A DNA stretch of 64,000 nt from Microterricola viridarii (GTDB lineage Bacteria > Actinomycetota > Actinomycetes > Actinomycetales > Microbacteriaceae), in contig NZ_LT629742.1 in the NCBI RefSeq assembly GCF_900104895.1, forward strand, positions 3,472,001-3,536,000, written 5' to 3'. The stretch's first letter is position 1. Every line of letters begins with the position of its first letter. This document shows positions 31,230-41,317 of the stretch, one piece after another. The notes below the pieces were generated by a model, which saw only the letters and a list, made by a program, of their open reading frames with translations, did no database searches and was not told the DNA's origin. The position numbers and the translations under genes were made by a program.

Positions 31230-34153
31230 TCGGCCGCTCCGGCGGCCGCGGCGGCTGCCTTGTTCGCGGCGCGCGTCGCCGCGGCCTTCTTCGCTGCCTC
31301 GGAGCGCGCGGCGGAGACGGCAGCCGTGGCCTTCGTGGCGGCCGGCTTCTTGGCAGCCGGCTTCTTCGCAGCCGGCTTCTTGGCGGGGGCCTTCTTGGCC
31401 GCCGTCTTCTTGGGCGCCGGGCCCTTGTCGCGCTTGATCTGCAGCAGCTCGACGGCGCGTTCGAAGGTGAGGTCGTCGACCGTCTCGCTCTTCGGGATGG
31501 TCGCGTTCGTCGTGCCGTCGGTGACATAGGCGCCGAAGCGGCCGTCCTTCACCTTGATCGGCTTGCCGCTGACCGGGTCGGCCTCGAACTCGCGCAGCGC
31601 GCTGGAGGCGGCACGGCCGCCGTACTTCGGCTGGGCGTAGAGCTCGAGCGCACCGGGCAGGTCGATGTCGAAGATCTGGTCCTCGCTGGTGAGCGAGCGG
31701 GTGTCGACGCCCTTCTTCAGGTACGGGCCGAATTTGCCGTTCTGGGCGAGGATCTCGGCGCCCGTCTCCGGGTCGATGCCGACGACGCGCGGCAGCGAGA
31801 GCAGCTTCAGCGCGGTGTCGAGGTCGATCGTGGCCAGGTCCATCGACTTGAACAGCGAGGCGGTGCGCGGCTTGACCGCCGCGGCCTTCTTCGCGGCCGG
31901 CTTCTTCTTGGCCGCGGGCTTCGTGGCGGTGCCGGACGCCGCGGCATCCGTCGCTGCCGCCTCGATGACCTCGCCGGTGGCGGCGTCGGCGACGACCTCG
32001 GGGGCCGGGTCGAGCTCGGTCACGTAGGGGCCGAAGCGGCCGTCTTTCGCGACGATCTCCTTGCCGTTCTCGGGGTTGATGCCGATGACGCGGTCGGTGA
32101 CGACCGGGGCGTCGACGATCTCGCGCGCCTTCGCCGGGGTCAGCTCGTCGGGGGCGAGGTTCAGCGGCAGGTTGACGCGGCGCGGAGTGGCGTCCGGGGC
32201 CGCACCCTCCTCGACCACCTCGAGGTAGGGGCCGTACTTGCCGATGCGCAGCGTGATGTCGTCGGTGATCGGCATCGAGTTGATGCTGCGCGCGTCGATC
32301 TCGCCCAGGTTGTCGATGACCTGGCGCAGGCCCTTGTGCTTGTCGGAGCCGAAGTAGAAGCTGTTCAGCCAGTCGACGCGGTCGGCCTCGCCGGCGGCGA
32401 TGTGGTCGAGGTCGCCCTCCATCTCGGCGGTGAAGTCGTACTCGACGAGGTCGCCGAAGTACTCCTCCAGCAGCCGGACCACCGAGAAGGCGATCCAGTT
32501 CGGGATGAGGGACTGCCCGCGCGGGGTGACGTAGCCGCGGTCGACGATCGTGGAGATGATCGACGCGAACGTCGACGGGCGGCCGATGCCGAGCTCCTCC
32601 AGGCGCTTGACGAGGCTGGCCTCGGTGAAGCGCGGCGGCGGCGTGGTCTCGTGGCCGTTGGCGTCGAGCTCGGCGAAGCTGAGCTGCTGGCCCTCGCTGA
32701 GCTGCGGCAGCTTGGACTCGCTCGGCTCGCTCGGGGCGTTGCGCTCCTCGTCGCGGCTCTCCTCGTACGCGTTCAGGAAGCCGCGGAAGGTGATGACGGT
32801 TCCGGATGCCGTGAACTCGGCGAGCGCCTTCGAGGCGCGCGGGTTCTCGGACTCGCCGGTCGGGCCGGCCACGATCGTGACGGACGCGGTCTGGCCCTTG
32901 GCGTCGGCCATCTGCGAGGCGACGGTGCGCTTCCAGATGAGGTCGTAGAGCTTGAAGTCGTTGCCGCGCAGCGAGCTGGCCAGCGACGCCGGGGTGCGGA
33001 AGGTGTCGCCGGAGGGGCGGATGGCCTCGTGCGCCTCCTGTGCGTTCTTGCTCTTGCCGGTGTAGATGCGCGGCTTGTCGGGGATGGTGTCCGCGCCGTA
33101 GAGGGCGGTGGCCTGGGTGCGCGCGGCGTTGATCGCCTGCTGCGAGAGCGAGGGCGAGTCGGTGCGCATATAGGTGATGTACCCGTTCTCGTACAGAGAC
33201 TGGGCGACGCTCATCGTCTGCTTGGCCGAGAAGCGCAGCTTGCGCGCGGCCTCCTGCTGCAGCGTCGAGGTGGTGAACGGTGCGGCCGGCTTGCGCGAGT
33301 ACGGCTTCGACTCGACCTTGGTGACGGTCAGGTCGACGCCGGGCTGCAGCAGGGCCTCGCGCAGCGCCATCGCGGCGGCCTCGTCGAGCACGGATGCCGT
33401 GCTCTTCAGCTGGCCGTTGTCGTCGAAGTCGCGGCCGCTGGCGATGCGCTCGCCGTTCAGGCGGGCGAGGCGGGCGGAGAAGTTCGTGCCGGCGTCCTCT
33501 GCCCCGTCGACGGCGGTGCTGAGGATGGCGCTCAGGTCCCAGTAGCCGGCGGCGGTGAAGGCGAGGCGTTCGCGTTCGCGGTCCACGACCAGGCGGGTGG
33601 CGGCGGACTGCACGCGTCCGGCGGAGAGGCCGGGGCCGACCTTGCGCCAGAGCACCGGCGAGATCTCGTAGCCGTACAGGCGGTCGAGGATGCGGCGGGT
33701 CTCCTGCGCGTCGACGAGTGCGGTGTCGAGTTCGCGGGTGTTGTCCTTGGCCGCGAGGATGGCGTCCTTGGTGATCTCGTGGAAGACCATGCGCTTGACG
33801 GGAACCTTGGGCTGGAGCACCTGGAGCAGGTGCCATGCGATGGCCTCGCCCTCGCGGTCCTCATCAGTGGCGAGCAGGAGCTCGTCGGCATCCTTCATCG
33901 CCCGCTTGAGCTCGGCGACGGTCTTCTTCTTGGCGTCGGACACCACGTAGTACGGCTCGAAGCCGTTCTCAACGTCGACGGAGAACTTGCCCAGCGAGCC
34001 CTTCTTCAACTCGGCCGGGAGGTTCTTGGGCTCGATCAGATCGCGAATGTGGCCCACCGACGCCAAGACCTCGTAGCCGTCGCCCAGGTACTGGGCAATC
34101 GACTTCATCTTGTTCGGAGACTCCACGATGACCAGTTTTTTCGTGCCCGGCAC
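31226..34153 (-). CDS. topA: DNA topoisomerase I
   Basis: About 975 residues. The TOPRIM domain starts KLVIVESPNKMKSIAQYL and has the acidic ATDEDREGEAIAWH motif. The catalytic tyrosine is in YITYMRTDSPSLS (residue ~325). The second half carries Topo_C repeats of the actinobacterial type (GPYLEVVEEG, GRFGPYVTEL, GKFGPYLKKG, GRFGAYVTDG), without zinc-finger cysteines. The last ~65 residues are a Lys/Ala-rich DNA-binding tail (AKKPAAKK repeats), as in mycobacterial TopA. The start is GTG 34153 with AAGAGGAA just upstream; the longer frame to 34375 is non-conserved. It relaxes negative supercoils and leads the topA-tmk unit. Confidence 0.95.
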   Translation of the reverse strand: MPGTKKLVIVESPNKMKSIAQYLGDGYEVLASVGHIRDLIEPKNLPAELKKGSLGKFSVDVENGFEPYYVVSDAKKKTVAELKRAMKDADELLLATDEDREGEAIAWHLLQVLQPKVPVKRMVFHEITKDAILAAKDNTRELDTALVDAQETRRILDRLYGYEISPVLWRKVGPGLSAGRVQSAATRLVVDRERERLAFTAAGYWDLSAILSTAVDGAEDAGTNFSARLARLNGERIASGRDFDDNGQLKSTASVLDEAAAMALREALLQPGVDLTVTKVESKPYSRKPAAPFTTSTLQQEAARKLRFSAKQTMSVAQSLYENGYITYMRTDSPSLSQQAINAARTQATALYGADTIPDKPRIYTGKSKNAQEAHEAIRPSGDTFRTPASLASSLRGNDFKLYDLIWKRTVASQMADAKGQTASVTIVAGPTGESENPRASKALAEFTASGTVITFRGFLNAYEESRDEERNAPSEPSESKLPQLSEGQQLSFAELDANGHETTPPPRFTEASLVKRLEELGIGRPSTFASIISTIVDRGYVTPRGQSLIPNWIAFSVVRLLEEYFGDLVEYDFTAEMEGDLDHIAAGEADRVDWLNSFYFGSDKHKGLRQVIDNLGEIDARSINSMPITDDITLRIGKYGPYLEVVEEGAAPDATPRRVNLPLNLAPDELTPAKAREIVDAPVVTDRVIGINPENGKEIVAKDGRFGPYVTELDPAPEVVADAATGEVIEAAATDAAASGTATKPAAKKKPAAKKAAAVKPRTASLFKSMDLATIDLDTALKLLSLPRVVGIDPETGAEILAQNGKFGPYLKKGVDTRSLTSEDQIFDIDLPGALELYAQPKYGGRAASSALREFEADPVSGKPIKVKDGRFGAYVTDGTTNATIPKSETVDDLTFERAVELLQIKRDKGPAPKKTAAKKAPAKKPAAKKPAAKKPAATKATAAVSAARSEAAKKAAATRAANKAAAAAAGAAE

Positions 34154-34364
34154 CAGGTTCCTCTTGTTTCTATTGAGTACGAGCGGATCGATCGCGCCCC
34201 CAGCGCATCCTGCATCGTGTGATCGGCGACCTGTAGGCCTGCCATGGCACACCATACACATACACGTCGAGTGCGTGCCTAATTGAGACATGCTCATGTG
34301 GGCGCCGTCAACCCCTCCGCCCGGCGCGCCCTCACCCCTTGCGGTTGCATATAAAGGGAGCACA

Positions 34365-34613
34365 ATGGCGAGCATGGAAACTACTTCGGCACGCAGCTAC
34401 ACCGCGAAACTCATTGACGGGCCGCTCGAGGGCAAGACCATCAGCACTGCCTTCCTCGACTCGGGAGAACCGCAACCGCTGATCGCCATCCCCGCCGAGT
34501 CGGGCGGCAAACGATTCTCCTACGCCCGCACCGCCGGGCTCGAGTTCGCCGGCGACTCCAGCGAGCTGCCGACGGCGGTCGAGTACCGCTACCGCGAGAC
34601 GCTCTTCGATTGA
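34365..34613 (+). CDS. Small hypothetical protein divergent from topA
   Basis: 82 residues, no membrane segment: SYTAKLIDGPLEGKTIS, then a likely beta-rich body ending YRYRETLFD. AAAGGGAG (34353-34360) lies just before ATG 34365; ATG 34374 is an alternative. I do not recognise a family. A real ribosome-binding site and good coding quality support it. It is alone on the plus strand between topA and the tad genes. Confidence 0.65.
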   Translation: MASMETTSARSYTAKLIDGPLEGKTISTAFLDSGEPQPLIAIPAESGGKRFSYARTAGLEFAGDSSELPTAVEYRYRETLFD

Positions 34614-34635
34614 GCTGATCGGCTGAGCCGTTCAC

Positions 34636-34689
34636 GGCGCTCAGTGTGTTCACGGCGTTCATGGCGCTCAGTGTGTTCATGGAGTTCCC
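34636..34689. repeat. 27-bp tandem repeat, two copies
   Basis: Units at 34636 and 34663 begin GGCGCTCAGTGTGTTCA and differ at only a few positions. The second copy runs into the 3' end of the TadE-like gene (stop at 34677). Confidence 0.7.
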
Positions 34690-35024
34690 GGCGGCCCCGC
34701 CCGCGCGGCGGCGCTCAGCGCGAACACCCACCAGCCCAGGCTGACCTCGACGCGCGCGACCGCGCCGCTCAGCTCACACGACGAGAGCGCGCCCCCGTTG
34801 GCGGTCGCCGCGGCGGCCGCGGCCGCGCACGGCTCCCCGGGGAACGCCCCCGACGCGACGTCGGCCGCGGCAAGCGCCGCGGCATCCGCCGCGTTCGCCG
34901 CGCGCTGGCTGGCCAGGAACGCCCCGGCGACCGGGATCAGCGCTGTGCTCAGCGCGAGCACCGCCCCGACCATGCCCACGGCGAGCACCGCGGCGGCACC
35001 GCGCTCACCGCGCGCGGTGGTCAC
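34677..35024 (-). CDS. TadE-like secretion-associated protein (Rv3654c-type)
   Basis: 115 residues with one N-terminal membrane helix (GAAAVLAVGMVGAVLALSTALIPVAGAF) after ARGERG, then an Ala-rich extracellular part with two cysteines (EPCAAAA, SSCELSG). This is the helicase/secretion-neighbourhood TadE-like family found at the end of actinobacterial tad loci. It probably acts as a pseudopilin. It overlaps the upstream TadE gene by 4 bp and is the last gene of the operon. Confidence 0.82.
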   Translation of the reverse strand: MTTARGERGAAAVLAVGMVGAVLALSTALIPVAGAFLASQRAANAADAAALAAADVASGAFPGEPCAAAAAAATANGGALSSCELSGAVARVEVSLGWWVFALSAAARAGPPGTP

Positions 35025-35395
35025 AAGCCACCGGCCAGCGCACAGGAGGATGCCGTCAGGCGCAGGCCGAAGCCGGCGGGGCCGAAGGACGCATCGCTGC
35101 TGAGCTCGGCGCAGACGAACTCGCCCCGCCGCTCCAGCCCGAGGCCCGCACCCGGAACCGCGCGCGCCACGAGCGCCAGCACCCGGGCCCCGTCGTCTCC
35201 ACGGCCGGCCGCCCTGGCGGCGTCCGCCGCGGCATCGCTGAGGCGCAGTTGCTGACCGAGCAGGCTCACCGCACCCAGACAGAGCGCGAGCACCAGGAAC
35301 AGCGCCGGCATGACGACCGCGAACTCGGCGGTGACACTGCCCCGGCTCCCCGTTGCACGTCGGCCGGGCGCCCTACCCCACGGTGAGCGCATTGC
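35021..35395 (-). CDS. TadE-family pseudopilin
   Basis: About 124 residues. GSRGSVTAEFAVVMPALFLVLALCLGAV is a typical prepilin-like start with the conserved glutamate five residues after the cleavage glycine, followed by one helix and an extracellular domain with two cysteines. The ATG at 35395 overlaps the DUF4244 gene by 23 bp; the frame extends to 35431. It is an accessory pilin of the tad/Flp-type apparatus. Confidence 0.82.
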   Translation of the reverse strand, partial: AMRSPWGRAPGRRATGSRGSVTAEFAVVMPALFLVLALCLGAVSLLGQQLRLSDAAADAARAAGRGDDGARVLALVARAVPGAGLGLERRGEFVCAELSSDASFGPAGFGLRLTASSCALAGGL

Positions 35396-35693
35396 GCACG
35401 AGCTCGGTGAGGATGCCGCGCACCTCGTCACCGCGCAGGATCACGATGAGGAGGCCGGCGAACCCCACCGCGGCCATCGTGGCCACGGCGTACTCCGCAG
35501 TCGCCGCGCCGCGCTCGCCCGCCACGCGGCGCAGCAGCCGCCGGTGTGGGGAGAGCGGCTCCGGCTCGAGCGATGCGTGCGCCCGGTGCCGCGCGGCTCG
35601 GGCGAGCACGAGGCCCCCGGTCGGCGCCGTGGGCGCGTCGTCCCGGAACGGGGCGGCGTGGCGGCCGGAAGCCCCAGCAAGCGTGTCAGTCAT
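35373..35693 (-). CDS. DUF4244 family protein (Flp-pilin-like)
   Basis: About 106 residues. The conserved C-terminal part, GERGAATAEYAVATMAAVGFAGLLIVIL, has the glycine and TAEY signature of Flp-type prepilins and one membrane helix. The first 50 residues are a variable Ala/Arg-rich cytoplasmic leader, unusually long for Flp pilins. AAAGGAGA before ATG 35693 is strong, stronger than for any other gene in this operon, which suits a major subunit. The position matches Rv3656c of Mycobacterium tuberculosis. Confidence 0.82.
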   Translation of the reverse strand: MTDTLAGASGRHAAPFRDDAPTAPTGGLVLARAARHRAHASLEPEPLSPHRRLLRRVAGERGAATAEYAVATMAAVGFAGLLIVILRGDEVRGILTELVRNALTVG

Positions 35694-35807
35694 GAGTGTC
35701 TCCTTTCGCACCCCGACGAAGCGAGGTGCTGCTCTGGGCCCGAGTCCCTCCAGCCTGCGCGCCCGCGGCCGGCTGTGCCGGTCCGGTGCAAATCTGTGCA
35801 CTACGCC

Positions 35808-36956
35808 TCAGAACAGCCGGAGTGTGGAGGAGAGGACCGAGAGCAGCAGCGGAAGCACCCCGAGCAGCATGAACGCCGGCAGCACGCAGAGACCGAGCGG
35901 GATCATCAGGGACACGCCGAGCCGGGCGGCACGCTGCTGCCCGGCGCTCCGCTCCCGCAGCCGCGCCTGTCGCGCCTCGCTGCGCAGCAGCTCGCCGGCG
36001 GGAACACCGGCGCGCCGCGAGAGAGCGAGCACCGCGTCGACCACCGCGAGCTCGATGCCTCCCGCGGCCGGGAGATAGCGCTCGGCCGCGCCCGCGGCGA
36101 GCGCCCGCGCCCGCTCGGCCGCCATCCCTCCTGTCATCGCGATGGCGGCGAGCTCCACCGTGAGGCCGAGGCCTCCCGTGTCCCGGGCGGCCCGCCGCAC
36201 GAGCGATGCACTCCATCTCCCGGCGGCCCAGACGAGGAGCGTCCCGAGCCCGAGGCAGGCCAACCCCGGCGGGGTGAAGAAGAGGGTGTGCACGGTGTCG
36301 AAGCCGAGGAGCGCGCCGAAGAGGACGGCGATCACCGGCATCGCCCCGACCAGGCGCGCCGTCGAGCGCGGGCCGGCGAGGGCGACGGCGAGCTCGCGCT
36401 CCAGCTGCGCCTGCTCGCGGAACGCCGTCGCCAGCTCGCGCAGGGTCGCCGCCAATGGGGCGCCGGCCTCGCCCGCGACGAACCAGGCCGCGGCCAGCGC
36501 CAGCCATGCCCGCTCCGAGCGCAGTTCCCTCCCGGTCCGGCCGGTCCGCCCGGGCCGCGTGGCCGGTTCGCTGCCCGCGGAGGGGGCCGTCCCGGTGCCC
36601 CCTTTCGCCGCGACCGCGGCTCGAATCGCCTCCGGAATGCTCCGCCCCTGTGCACCGGCTCGCGCCGCGGCTCGCACCACTGTCGCGGTCAGTGCCGTCA
36701 TCCGCTCGACTTCGCTCGCCGAGCGGGCGCCGAACCGGGTGTGCACGCGCGCGCTCAAGTGGGTTGCCCGGTGCGCGCGGCTGCCCGCGTGCCCGGGGCG
36801 CGGCTCGCCGGCGGCACCCAGACCCTGGCCCGCCTCTGCCGCCTCCTCCGCCAGGTAGCGCCAGGCGGCGTGCGGGCTCACGCCGGCCGCGAGCAACACG
36901 GCCAGCCGCTCGGTCACGGCGGCCACGGCCTCAATCGGGGGCTCTGCCGTGCTCAT
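35808..36956 (-). CDS. TadC/TadB-like type II secretion F-domain protein
   Basis: About 382 residues. An N-terminal cytoplasmic helical region (AVTERLAVLLAAGVSPHAAW) is followed by two membrane segments near the middle (LVGAMPVIAVLFGALLGF and LACLGLGTLLVWAAG), another cytoplasmic region and a last hydrophobic hairpin (PLGLCVLPAFMLLGVLPLLLSVL). It is the membrane platform of the tad machine. Most loci have separate tadB and tadC; only one gene is present here, probably doing both jobs. The start is ATG 36956; GTG 36965 would overlap the tadA stop. Confidence 0.83.
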   Translation of the reverse strand: MSTAEPPIEAVAAVTERLAVLLAAGVSPHAAWRYLAEEAAEAGQGLGAAGEPRPGHAGSRAHRATHLSARVHTRFGARSASEVERMTALTATVVRAAARAGAQGRSIPEAIRAAVAAKGGTGTAPSAGSEPATRPGRTGRTGRELRSERAWLALAAAWFVAGEAGAPLAATLRELATAFREQAQLERELAVALAGPRSTARLVGAMPVIAVLFGALLGFDTVHTLFFTPPGLACLGLGTLLVWAAGRWSASLVRRAARDTGGLGLTVELAAIAMTGGMAAERARALAAGAAERYLPAAGGIELAVVDAVLALSRRAGVPAGELLRSEARQARLRERSAGQQRAARLGVSLMIPLGLCVLPAFMLLGVLPLLLSVLSSTLRLF

Positions 36957-36961
36957 GCGAC

Positions 36962-38281
36962 TCACCCGGCCGGCTGTTGGCGTTCGGGCTCGACCGTCAG
37001 CCGGCCGCCAGCGTCGAGCGCGAAGTGGCCGAGCGCCGCCAGCCGACGCGCACCGCCGCGACGCTCCAGGTGCAGCACCAGCCCGATGGCGCTCACCGTC
37101 TGCCGGGCGACCGCGTCCGCGCTCATCCCGGCGAGTGCGCCGAGCGCCTCGAGGCGGGCGGGCACATCGGCGAGCGAGTTGGCGTGCAGGGTGCCCGCGC
37201 CCCCATCGTGGCCCGTGTTCAGCGCGGCGAGCAGCTCGCGGATCTCGGCGCCGCGGCACTCCCCCACGACGAGCCGGTCGGGGCGCATCCGCAAGGCCTC
37301 CCGCAGCAGCGCGTCCAGCCCCAGCCGCCCGGCGCCCTCGAGGTTCGCCTGCCGCGCCTCCAACCCGACGACGTGCGGGTGGCGGATGCGGAGCTCGGCG
37401 ACATCCTCGATCGTCACGATGCGCTCGACGGGCCGGGCCTCGGCCAGCAGCGCCGAGAGCAGCGTCGTCTTGCCGCTGCCCGCCGCCCCTGTCACCAGGA
37501 TGTTCTCGTGCTCCTCGACCGCCCGGAACAGCCGCGCGCCGCGCGGGCCGGCGGCGAACGTGCCGTCGTCGGACGTGCCGCCGTCGAACATGCCCAGTCC
37601 CGCCAGCTCGGCGAGGCTGAATCCCGCTGATTCCGGGAGCCGGATCGAGAGCAGCGTGCCCGTGCTCGACACGGGAGGGAGCACGGCGTGCACGCGGATG
37701 CCGTCGCCGAGGCGCACATCCACGCAGGGCGTAGCCTCATCGACGTGACGGCCGCCGAGGGCCACCAGGTGCACGGCGAGGGCGCGCACCTCGGCCTCGT
37801 CCAGGCTCCACGCAGCGACCCGCTGCGCGCCGCCGCCGCGATCCACCCAGAGCCCCGCGTCGCCGTTCACGAAGAGGTCGGTGACGGCCGGGTCTGCGGC
37901 GTAGCCGGCCAGCGGCCCGAGCATGGCCGCACTCCGAATGGGCGCCGGAGGAGCCGACGCGGCCTCCGCCGGCACCCCCGGGGGCGGCTGATCCCTCAGG
38001 ATCGCATCGAAATCGATGCGGCCCGCCGCGGGCGCATGCTCGTGCTCGTGCTCGTGCTCGTGCCCGGCGTCGGCGTCGGCGTCGGTCGCAGCTGCACCAG
38101 CGCCCCGCGCGCGCCAGGCGGTGGGAGTATCCCGGCCCGGGCTCGCCCGAGTGGCGGAGCCGGCCGGCACGCCCCTGCCTCCCGGCGGTTCCGCACGCGC
38201 CGGTTCCGGGCCGGCCGGCCGTTCCGCCCAGCGGAGAGACGGGGTGGGGATGAAGGGCTCAACTTCGCGAGGAACGTCCAC
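36962..38281 (-). CDS. tadA: TadA/CpaF-family secretion ATPase
   Basis: 439 residues. A variable, low-complexity N-terminus includes an alternating His-Glu run encoded by a 6-bp microsatellite (about 38037-38064). The VirB11-type core has the Walker A GAAGSGKTTL, the aspartate-box IVTIEDVAELRI, a Walker B-like RLVVGECRGAE and the histidine-box HDGGAGTLHANS. It powers assembly of Flp/tad pili. The start is GTG 38281 with a TAGCCT element 6 nt before it (38288-38293), so the operon mRNA is probably leaderless. The ssd gene that often precedes it in mycobacteria is absent. Confidence 0.88.
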   Translation of the reverse strand: MDVPREVEPFIPTPSLRWAERPAGPEPARAEPPGGRGVPAGSATRASPGRDTPTAWRARGAGAAATDADADAGHEHEHEHEHAPAAGRIDFDAILRDQPPPGVPAEAASAPPAPIRSAAMLGPLAGYAADPAVTDLFVNGDAGLWVDRGGGAQRVAAWSLDEAEVRALAVHLVALGGRHVDEATPCVDVRLGDGIRVHAVLPPVSSTGTLLSIRLPESAGFSLAELAGLGMFDGGTSDDGTFAAGPRGARLFRAVEEHENILVTGAAGSGKTTLLSALLAEARPVERIVTIEDVAELRIRHPHVVGLEARQANLEGAGRLGLDALLREALRMRPDRLVVGECRGAEIRELLAALNTGHDGGAGTLHANSLADVPARLEALGALAGMSADAVARQTVSAIGLVLHLERRGGARRLAALGHFALDAGGRLTVEPERQQPAG

Positions 38282-38293
38282 CCGGCGAGGCTA

Positions 38294-38712
38294 CGACGGC
38301 CGGGGCGCCGCGACCGGAGAACGCCGCCCGCTGTGCAGAACCGCGCTCCGGCACCACGCTGTGCACAGCTGGCCAACACGGGGCCGAAGCACAGCGGAGG
38401 TGCGGCGAAAGTGAAGCGGAGACGGATGCGGAAGCGGGAGCGAGAGCGGGAGCGGGAAACGGGCGCGTGAAACGGTTCCTCGCGGCCCTCGTTTTGTCTC
38501 GCGGCCCGCGACATACCGAGGGCCGCGAAACACAACGAGGGCCGCGAGACGAGACGGCATCCGCGGGGCCAGGGGCCGCGAACGCAACGCCGCCGAGTGC
38601 CCCGGCGAAGCGGGCTCCAGGCTGCCGAGCAGTCGGGCGGAGCGGCGGGCGAGCAGGCGGGCGACCAAGCGCCGAGCCGACCGCCGGAGCGCCGACATCC
38701 GGGCCGCCGGTT
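38294..38712. repeat. Gene-free stretch with nested inverted repeats and purine-rich block
   Basis: I see no convincing gene here. Positions ~38400-38462 are a purine-rich strand of degenerate GAGCGG units. At 38480-38548 a REP-like element has TCGCGGCCCTCG facing CGAGGGCCGCGA, with a third copy of the same half-site nested between them, able to form alternative stems. It lies downstream of the 6C RNA and upstream of tadA. Confidence 0.55.
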
Positions 38713-38812
38713 AAAAAAAGGGGGCGGCACCTATTGGGGGGAACAGGTGCCGCCTCAGCAGTGCCGGATTGGGGGGAATCGTGGGCACTGCGGTCTCTAC
38801 TTGCGCAGGACG
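38713..38812 (-). ncRNA. 6C RNA
   Basis: On the minus strand two stem-loops follow one another, each with six cytosines in its loop (complements of GGGGGG at 38771-38776 and 38736-38741), the defining feature of actinobacterial 6C RNA (Mycobacterium B11/Mcr7-type class). Stem 1 is GCAGTGCC/GGCACTGC (38758-38765, 38784-38791); stem 2 is GGCGGCACCT/AGGTGCCGCC (38723-38732, 38745-38754). Stem 2 is followed by seven U residues (38713-38719) and doubles as a terminator. A promoter with TTGCAA (38841-38846) and TACACT (38819-38824), 16 bp apart, places the 5' end near 38812. The RNA controls mRNAs through its C-rich loops in mycobacteria. The position beside the tad genes matches B11 beside Rv3660c. 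Confidence 0.9.
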
Positions 38813-38818
38813 TATCTC

Positions 38819-38846
38819 AGTGTACGCGTCCGGGGCGAATTTGCAA
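38819..38846 (-). promoter_or_regulatory. Promoter of the 6C RNA
   Basis: TTGCAA (38841-38846) and TACACT (38819-38824, read on the minus strand) are separated by 16 bp. This is the best SigA-type promoter match in the window. Confidence 0.7.
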
Positions 38847-39232
38847 CACAAATGGGTGCCCCCAGAACATGCGGCACGGGGCGCCTTCTCGCCACCCGAG
38901 CGAGACTACCCCGGAATTCCGCCAGAGTCCCGCCCGGTGGCGCAAAGCTCTCAGCCAAGAAACCCTCAGAATATTCACGGCGGCGCGCCCGGGAGCGGCG
39001 ATTCCCGCGTCCGCCTCGCCGGCGAGGCGGACGCGAACTCGCGCGTCGTTTCACCGACGGAATGCCACCGCCCGGCGTCTCACCGAGCCGCATAACGTTT
39101 GCGCATCGGCGAAAAGTGTAATGTCGCACAGGGCAGCTAGTCTGCCGATTGAATGCAGCGGAACGGCTGATTCACCGGAACGACATATCCACCGGCCGCC
39201 GGAGCCGGAACGCAAAGGAGCGGGACTCACCA
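38847..39232. other. Gene-free upstream region of acs with a 30-bp perfect palindrome
   Basis: No gene is seen. A perfect 30-bp palindrome, CGCGTCCGCCTCGCC and its complement, lies at 39006-39035 without a spacer or T-tract. At 39116-39129 GTG and CAC are separated by 8 bp, a partial match to CRP/GlxR sites (TGTGA-N6-TCACA), suitable for carbon control of acs. TAGTCT at 39138-39143 is a possible -10. Confidence 0.5.
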
Positions 39233-41182
<1,950 letters not shown>

Positions 41183-41196
41183 TTCTGTGACTGAAG

Positions 41197-41230
41197 AGGG
41201 GCGGATGCCGGCAGCTGCCGGCATCCGCCC
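41197..41230. terminator. Terminator after acs
   Basis: A perfect 34-bp palindrome, GGGGCGGATGCCGGCAG and its complement, begins 15 bp after the acs stop and is followed by TTGCTTT. The same stem core (GGGGCGGATGCCGG) is reused in the terminator at 44130-44166. Confidence 0.85.
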
Positions 41231-41317
41231 CTTGCTTTCGCCGAATGGCGCGTGGTAATAACGACCCAGTGCGCAACGGCGCGCATGGTGGAATTCGAGT
41301 CCGTGAGAGGACCCCCA

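Noticed and set aside
34153-34375. N-terminal extension of TopA to an ATG at 34375
   Set aside because: The extra residues are Cys/His/Gly-rich and unlike any topoisomerase, and they cross the promoter region. GTG 34153 has a good ribosome-binding site directly before the TOPRIM domain.
38723-38791. Plain tandem terminators or a riboswitch at the two hairpins
   Set aside because: Identical six-base homopolymer loops, a dedicated promoter and the tad-side location fit 6C RNA better. No coding gene follows in the direction of transcription at riboswitch distance.
38467-39129. Small coding genes between tadA and acs
   Set aside because: Frames here overlap the 6C RNA, the REP-like palindrome and the 30-bp palindrome. 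Their composition is Arg/Pro/Ser-rich with no start signals.
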